64,000 nt of DNA from assembly GCA_963576735.1 (NCBI GenBank), contig OY755170.1, positions 20,506,875 through 20,570,874 on the forward strand, written 5' to 3'. The first letter of the stretch is position 1. Every line of letters begins with the position of its first letter. Made by a program: the position numbers and the translations under genes. The notes beneath the pieces were generated by a model. That model worked only from the letters and a program-made list of their open reading frames with translations, had not been told where the DNA came from and did no database searches. Of this stretch, positions 60,801 to 64,000 are shown piece after piece. Source of the DNA: Bedellia somnulentella (lineage: Eukaryota > Arthropoda > Insecta > Lepidoptera > Bedelliidae).

Positions 60801-60877
60801 GACCAGACACGCAGTAGTAACAGTCTCCAAGGAGCTTGATACGAAGGCAGTGGTGTTCAGCTGCCAGGCGGTCGAAG
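39844..60877 (-). CDS. Membrane adenylate cyclase, ADCY5/6 type (5' partial)
   Basis: Exons, 5' to 3': 60877-60731, 57790-57632, 56918-56774, 51984-51896, 50960-50801, 49909-49812, 49181-49097, 48916-48800, 46447-46382, 46182-46028, 44491-44337, 43888-43776, 42369-42150, 42046-41915, 41560-41436, 41250-41104, 40746-40614, 40199-39844. Phases agree; 866 residues plus stop. It converts ATP to cAMP at the plasma membrane under G-protein control. Residues 1-150 are the rest of C1a ([12 protein letters not shown] with metal Asp18; [20 protein letters not shown]). C1b holds [14 protein letters not shown] (residues about 201-214). Membrane segments lie at about 240-450, with an NQS sequon in exon 46447-46382. 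C2a (about 460-690) keeps Lys559, Asp633, Asn640, Arg644 and Lys682. The tail is Ser/Pro/Thr-rich. [10 protein letters not shown] and [15 protein letters not shown] favour ADCY5/6. The N-terminus, first membrane domain and first C1a Asp lie past 64000. Confidence 0.95.
42370..43775 (-). other. Cyclase intron: small repeat scraps only
   Basis: A 75-bp SINE-like relic (TCCTCAGCCACATTAGAAAG, GTTGGTGATGGGTCG) and a short CAA run lie near 42475-42570. Nothing else is recognisable in this intron between C2a exons. Confidence 0.5.
44525..45611. mobile_element. TTAA-flanked (piggyBac-like) element, 1.09 kb
   Basis: TTAA (44521-44524) then GGTACAGTTACACAATGCTA; the right end mirrors this (TAGCATGCGTAATTGTACC) before TTAA (45612-45615). 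Two imperfect ~73-bp direct repeats begin at 44531 and 44604 (GTTACAC..TGCTAG), and three AATAGCATGCTGGTA-like units sit at the right end. No transposase. It contains another TIR element at 44789-45276 and lies in a cyclase intron. Confidence 0.75.
44789..45276. mobile_element. Nested TIR element, 488 bp
   Basis: AAGCGCTCAGTACACA at the left and TGTGTACTGGCCGCTT at the right are inverted repeats with two mismatches. The interior is unusually rich in GGCCA/TTGGC and CCATTG words in both orientations, so it can fold extensively. No clear target duplication was found. Confidence 0.65.
45655..45825 (-). repeat. Degraded SINE, antisense
   Basis: Minus-orientation landmarks of the common SINE survive (CAGAAATTCCTCGCCAGTTT, GGGGAGAATATGGTAAAA, TAGCCGCCTTATACGCCACC), but both ends are missing. 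Confidence 0.55.
46534..48713 (-). mobile_element. RTE-type LINE copy, 5'-truncated, 14-bp TSD
   Basis: Bounded by TTCATTTTATAATA at 46520-46533 and 48714-48727. On the minus strand it encodes the end of a linker, the reverse transcriptase and the C-terminal region ([79 protein letters not shown]) and ends in a short (TATG)n tail. The endonuclease is missing. The ORF is broken by a 109-bp insert (47684-47792) and frameshifts near 47150 and 47810. It lies in sense orientation in a cyclase intron. Confidence 0.92.
47684..47792. repeat. 109-bp AT-rich insertion inside the RTE
   Basis: CTAAATCAATGAAG occurs on both sides (47670-47683 and 47793-47806), a 14-bp target duplication in the conserved [10 protein letters not shown] segment of the reverse transcriptase. 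The inserted sequence has no recognisable family or clear inverted ends. Confidence 0.75.
49182..49811 (-). other. Cyclase intron, nothing specific
   Basis: A poly-A/T-rich stretch at 49490-49640 looks like a retroposon scrap but matches no family seen here. Confidence 0.4.
50977..51213 (-). mobile_element. RTE LINE 3'-end fragment next to a splice acceptor
   Basis: AGATTAAATATA flanks both sides (50965-50976 and 51214-51225). The insert is the last about 235 bp of the RTE, coding on the minus strand for [20 protein letters not shown] and the segment after it. Its inner edge lies about 16 bp upstream of the acceptor AG of cyclase exon 50960-50801, so the TSD now forms the sequence just before the splice site. 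Confidence 0.92.
51226..53132 (-). other. Cyclase introns around exon 51984-51896
   Basis: AT-rich sequence without recognisable repeats or ORFs on either side of the 89-nt exon. Confidence 0.45.
53133..53358 (-). repeat. SINE with RTE-like tail, minus copy
   Basis: Reads from TGCTGTGTAGTGCCGGCTTA (high end) to CTGTGAGTATATGTATTTAC (low end), sense relative to the cyclase. Confidence 0.88.
53395..53599 (+). repeat. 5'-truncated SINE copy with 12-bp TSD
   Basis: ACAAAGCAAACA at 53383-53394 and 53600-53611 flanks a SINE that starts at TACGTAAGAGGCGACTAACG and ends GAGTATATGTATGTGTGTATG. The target duplication and 5' truncation show that the family moves by target-primed reverse transcription. 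Confidence 0.9.
53612..55576 (-). other. Cyclase intron, no recognisable element
   Basis: About 2 kb of AT-rich sequence. I see no repeat family, ORF or RNA gene. Confidence 0.45.
55577..56546 (+). mobile_element. Non-autonomous Helitron
   Basis: Starts TCTATACTAATATTATAAAG after an A and ends GGGGTCAGCTAG before a T, the canonical A|T Helitron junction. Early sequence (CAGGAACTAC, then GGCTTCCGTTGTGTGCGCTG) is akin to the Helitron at 26553-27543. No Rep/helicase coding remains. It sits in a cyclase intron. Confidence 0.85.
57228..57299 (-). pseudogene. Dead partial duplicate of a cyclase C1a exon
   Basis: On the minus strand this repeats the last about 72 bp of exon 57790-57632 ([18 protein letters not shown]) with several silent changes, an in-frame TAG replacing the Trp codon of FDVWSN (57277-57279) and Met to Ile. 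It includes a GGTAAC donor-like end, but the 5' half and a proper acceptor are absent. It lies in the intron just after the true exon and cannot be translated in frame. Confidence 0.85.
57381..57625 (+). repeat. SINE abutting a cyclase donor site
   Basis: Runs from TGCTGTGTAGTGTCGGCTTA to GTATTTATGTATGTA. Its end directly touches the GTAACG donor (57626-57631, minus strand) of exon 57790-57632. Confidence 0.88.
57973..58226 (+). repeat. SINE with RTE-like tail, diverged
   Basis: GATGTGACACTACACGTAGA head (somewhat rearranged), GACGACTTAGGGTATTTGG body, GCCGTGAGTACATTTATATG tail. Confidence 0.82.
58604..58849 (+). repeat. SINE with RTE-like tail
   Basis: GTGCTGTGCAGTGTCAGCTT to GAGTATATATATGTATGCATG, with the common body GTAAGAGGCGACTAATGGTA. 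Confidence 0.88.
58928..59900 (-). mobile_element. RTE LINE fragment with internal insert
   Basis: Minus-strand similarity to the copy at 46534-48713 from the 3' end to the YADD region ([39 protein letters not shown]), with small deletions and frameshifts. About 120 bp at 59746-59866, ending AATAAAAATTTTTTCTTC and a (TTC)5 run, is foreign and separates CGTATAAGA from CATTTAATGATGAATC. Confidence 0.85.
60020..60250 (+). repeat. SINE with RTE-like tail
   Basis: TGCCGCGTAGTGTCGGCTTA to CCGTGAGTATATGTGTATT, with a small deletion before GTACGTAAGAGGCGACTAAC. Confidence 0.87.
60251..60730. other. Cyclase intron, nothing specific
   Basis: An open frame at 60458-60700 has no recognisable domain. 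No repeat was identified. Confidence 0.4.
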
Positions 60878-61070
60878 CTATAGGAGCAAAAGACTTATGG
60901 TTATTGCTGGTGCTTTCTTTGATTGGCAGAGTAATATTATCAGTTAGGTATATTCTTATGTGAATTGGTATCATTAAGACAGCCAAAACTTCGCTGGCTT
61001 AACCAAGTCGGTGGTCCCGTTTGTAATAGAACTAATATAAACTGATTCTTATATTTTTTTAAATAGTATT

Positions 61071-61318
61071 TGCTGTGTAGTGTCGGCTTAGAATAGCACT
61101 ACCCCATTTCTTCCGGTGGGTGTACGTAAGAGGCGACTAACGGTATTGGGGCTTTTAAGGGATTTTTGGGCGATGCGGTTGGAGACCCATCACCAACAAC
61201 CTTTATTTTACCATCTTTTCCCCACTCAACTTTCCAAACGTGGCCGAGAAATTTCTAATTCCTAAGCTCTGGCTACCCCTTCTAGGGATTTATAGCCGTG
61301 AGTATATGTATGTATGTC
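61071..61318 (+). repeat. SINE with RTE-like tail, best-preserved copy
   Basis: TGCTGTGTAGTGTCGGCTTA through TTAGAATAGCACTACCCC and TATAGCCGTGAGTATATG to (TATG)n. Useful as a reference for the family. A scrap resembling its second half follows at 61335-61440. Confidence 0.9.
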
Positions 61319-61856
61319 TTTAAGAAAGTCATCCTTCAACAATTTCTATTTTACAATGAACTACCAAAAATGGATGATAAATTTCCAATTCTAAAGCTGT
61401 CTACCTCTTTTTTGTAATTATAGCAGAGAGTATAATATGTATATTTAATAGAATGGAATCAGAATATATTACTCAACGTTAATGTAGCAAGCTTGATAAT
61501 TCCAGAATATTTGCTCTAATTTTCTCAATGAAGCTGGCAATTACACTCCGATACACAACCGAACCTTGTTAAACAATATTCCGTGAATAACTAATGCATG
61601 ATTAGTGATGACGATAAATTGGTTGTTCGAGTAAATCTCACCGAAGCTTTAGTACTTGGCAAGATGTTTGCTTTATGTTGAGCTGATCAAGTAACTATTA
61701 TGCTACGGGGTAAATGTACATCCTAAGCAATCGGGCTCTCGACGAATGTAACGTTTTGAAAAGATTTTCTAAACACGCTGTTAGTTATTCAAGTTTTTAC
61801 AAACAGAACTAAACCTAACAATTACTAACTTAATTACTAATAAATATGAAATAAAT

Positions 61857-62160
61857 AAAGGAAAGAAAAATTTCGACACTCTATCTGAAAAAATAGACAA
61901 ATGGCCTTCCGAATTTGTAAAAAAATCAGAGGTAGGGAACGCAAAACACTACTTAAAAGTGTAAAAGAAACAAAGGATAAAGGAATTTCGCACTGGCTGC
62001 CATTGACACGGTAGATCAATTGGCAGAGCGACGGGGGCGTATACCCGAGGTCGCGGGTTCGATTCCCGCCTGTGTCGAAATTTTTCTTACCTTTATTTGC
62101 TTCTTTATTTTTTAGTAATAATCCTCACATGAGGTTTTCATGAACAAAAACAATTAAATT
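61857..62160 (+). repeat. tRNA-like repeat unit, single copy
   Basis: Starts with ATAAAGGAAAGAAAAATTTC and GACAC, mirrored by GTGTCGAAATTTTTCTTACC after the tRNA-like sequence, then the linker with CCTCACATGAGG. Body landmarks GGGAACGCAAAACACTACTT and GAATTTCGCACTGGC match the array at 17658-18945. Ends are uncertain. Confidence 0.8.
62005..62076 (+). tRNA. tRNA-like sequence (probable pseudo-tRNA)
   Basis: Acceptor GACACGG/CTGTGTC, box A GGTAGATCAATTGGC, box B GGTTCGATTCC, 72 nt. The anticodon region (ACGGGGGCGTATACCCG) again does not form a normal arm. Confidence 0.42.
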
Positions 62161-63009
62161 CTAACTTAATTTGTAAGTATTCTCGATACTTAACTACTAA
62201 CAATACCTAGTATGGGTTATAATCTGCAAAGGTTCATTCAAATTCATTCTTGTTATTAATTTCAGTAACCCCATTTTTAATCGAGGTTTTTTGTGTTGTT
62301 AAGACGATTTCCCCATAAGTAAACAATTAGTTTTGGGGCTCCGGACGTGACTATCCGTCTATCAGTAATACACTAGGCTAAATCATAATCCGTGAACTTT
62401 AAGATTCAGTACATATAAAATACTCTGGTTCTAGCAATATTTTTAATCAATTGAAATAATACATTATTTTATGTCAATTGGTAAAAAAGATCATGCTCTA
62501 GTTACTGCCCTTCGGCCGGTTCCTATCGCAAATGGAATAAAAATCAAGGATTATCAAAGGGTGAGCAAAAAGCGAGTGCACATTGAGGATGCCACCGCTA
62601 CCCTTATCAAGGTTGCATTCAACTGTACAGTCCTCCCAAGAACGAAATGTAATAGAAAATTCACTAAATATAAGGGTTTCCCTTTGCTAATATGAGAATA
62701 GTAATAATAACATTTCAACGTCCGATACAAATAAATAGGTACGCTACGATGCTACTTATTAAATAAATGAATAAAAAACATTTTCGTGACTGGTATCTGT
62801 TAGTTATTAAATAGTTTTTAAAAATTTAAAATATTTAGTACGTAATTTTATTAATGAGTTGTAGACAAACTTTATGTGATAGTTTATAAACAGTTGATCG
62901 TCTAAACTGCTAGGAAATATATAAATAAATAGTGAGAGATGATCATAATCAGTTACGTAACATCATTAAATTACATATTAAGCTAAACAATTAATATTTA
63001 TATTAATTT
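62161..63009. other. No recognisable gene; one unexplained ORF
   Basis: The plus-strand frame at 62471-62695 (74 residues, Lys-rich, reading VSKKRVHIEDATATLIK) has fairly even codon use for this AT-rich setting, but I recognise no family. It lacks splice or promoter support. Confidence 0.3.
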
Positions 63010-63225
63010 TGCTGTGTAGTGCCGGCTTAGAATAGCACTATCCCATTTCTTCCGATGGGTGAACGTAAGAGGTGACTAACGGTATTAGGGCTATAAGGGA
63101 TTTTAGGGTGATGTGGTTAGAGACCCATCACCAACAGTCTTTATTTTACCATCTTTTCCCCACTCACTTTCCAAAAGTGGCTACCCCCTCTAGGGATTTA
63201 TAGCCGTGAGTGTATGTATGTATGT
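63010..63225 (+). repeat. SINE with RTE-like tail, internally shortened
   Basis: TGCTGTGTAGTGCCGGCTTA to GAGTGTATGTATGTATG; about 30 bp before GGCTACCCCCTCTAGGG are missing relative to other copies. Confidence 0.88.
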
Positions 63226-64000
63226 TTGAATAAATTTAAATGACACATTGCAAAATAATAAAGATTAATTATACTCATATTCCGCAAACAAATGAATTCT
63301 GAATATGAAAATCCGAAATATATCTGTACTGTACTGTATGTAAATGTCATTGTACATTCTGAATAATGCTAAAAACAAATTTGGAATGAATTTGCAAAAT
63401 TCAAAAGCCCAATCGTAGCATTATAACTATTTATAAACAACTACACTTTATCGGATGTATTAAATTAACAATCGAACGTGAGGATGTGTTGTGCGTTGTT
63501 TTGTGGGTCGCGAAATGTTTGTCATCGGATTATTTGGGAATATTAACTAGGGATACGAACGTGATTTTACTTTTGTTCGATGGATACAGCACGTGTATTC
63601 CGTAATTTTCAACTCGAATTTAACAAACATATCTGGTTCTCGCCTATTCTATTTAATCCGTGTTTGGCTTTAGTACACTATGATGATCAAATACGCTCGC
63701 GCTTCTGTGTTTCATGCAATATCCTGTCACTCAATCGGATTGTTTGTCCATGCAGATATTACACAAGGTGGACAGTGCTCTAACATGTAAATATATCTTT
63801 ATATTTTTATTATTGTATATGTTTTATCATCACTAAATTCAGGAACCACTTTTAAAATAATAAAATAATATCGACTCAAAAGACAGAAATTACTAACAGC
63901 TTTTGGTGCCTCGCATGGGGAAAACTTATTTGCTATATTAGCAGATTTCATCTATATGAAGTCATGCAACCAATTTTTTTTATTTGATAACCTGAAGTAC
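63226..64000. other. No recognisable feature
   Basis: AT-rich sequence, presumably within the same cyclase intron, since the next upstream coding exon is not found before the window ends. Confidence 0.45.

Overview
This window is AT-rich animal nuclear DNA, most likely from a moth or butterfly. The evidence is intron-rich genes with short exons, many 5'-truncated RTE-type LINEs, SINEs sharing the RTE tail, Helitrons with A|TC...CTAG|T ends, and TTAA-flanked (piggyBac-like) and TA-flanked elements. The lineage is inferred from repeat style; no species can be named.

Two host genes lie tail to tail. On the plus strand a complete seven-exon alpha-tubulin N-acetyltransferase gene (Atat/MEC-17 family, 339 residues) spans 8420-24178, with a probable 3' UTR to about 25.4 kb. 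On the minus strand, 18 exons between 60877 and 39844 encode the last 866 residues of a membrane adenylate cyclase of the ADCY5/6 type: part of C1a, C1b, the second membrane domain, all of C2a and a C-terminal tail. Its 5' exons lie beyond base 64000. All exon phases in both models join without gaps. Between the genes, 32.2-39.8 kb is free of every repeat family seen elsewhere and ends at a good minus-strand polyadenylation signal, so it may be a very long 3' UTR of the cyclase.

The rest is mobile DNA. Bases 1-3896 are the 3' part of an apparently intact I-group LINE (endonuclease, reverse transcriptase, RNase H, poly-A). 4.0-8.0 kb holds a foldback element, a TIR-like element with a tiny spliced ORF, a tRNA-derived SINE, an internally deleted hAT with a perfect 8-bp target duplication, and a GC-rich MITE. 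Atat introns carry LINE fragments, an internal exon duplication, and an RTE copy at 17366-19702 split by a four-unit tandem array of about 320-bp units, each containing a tRNA-like sequence. 25.7-30.8 kb is a nest of elements within elements. Cyclase introns carry RTE copies mostly in sense orientation, SINE copies mostly antisense, a Helitron, nested TIR elements and a dead duplicate of a C1a exon.

The two genes have no evident functional link: one enzyme acetylates Lys40 of alpha-tubulin on microtubules, the other makes cAMP at the plasma membrane. The least familiar item is the tRNA-like tandem unit family (17.7-18.9, 30.3-30.8 and 61.9-62.2 kb), whose array inserted with a target-site duplication like a retroposon.
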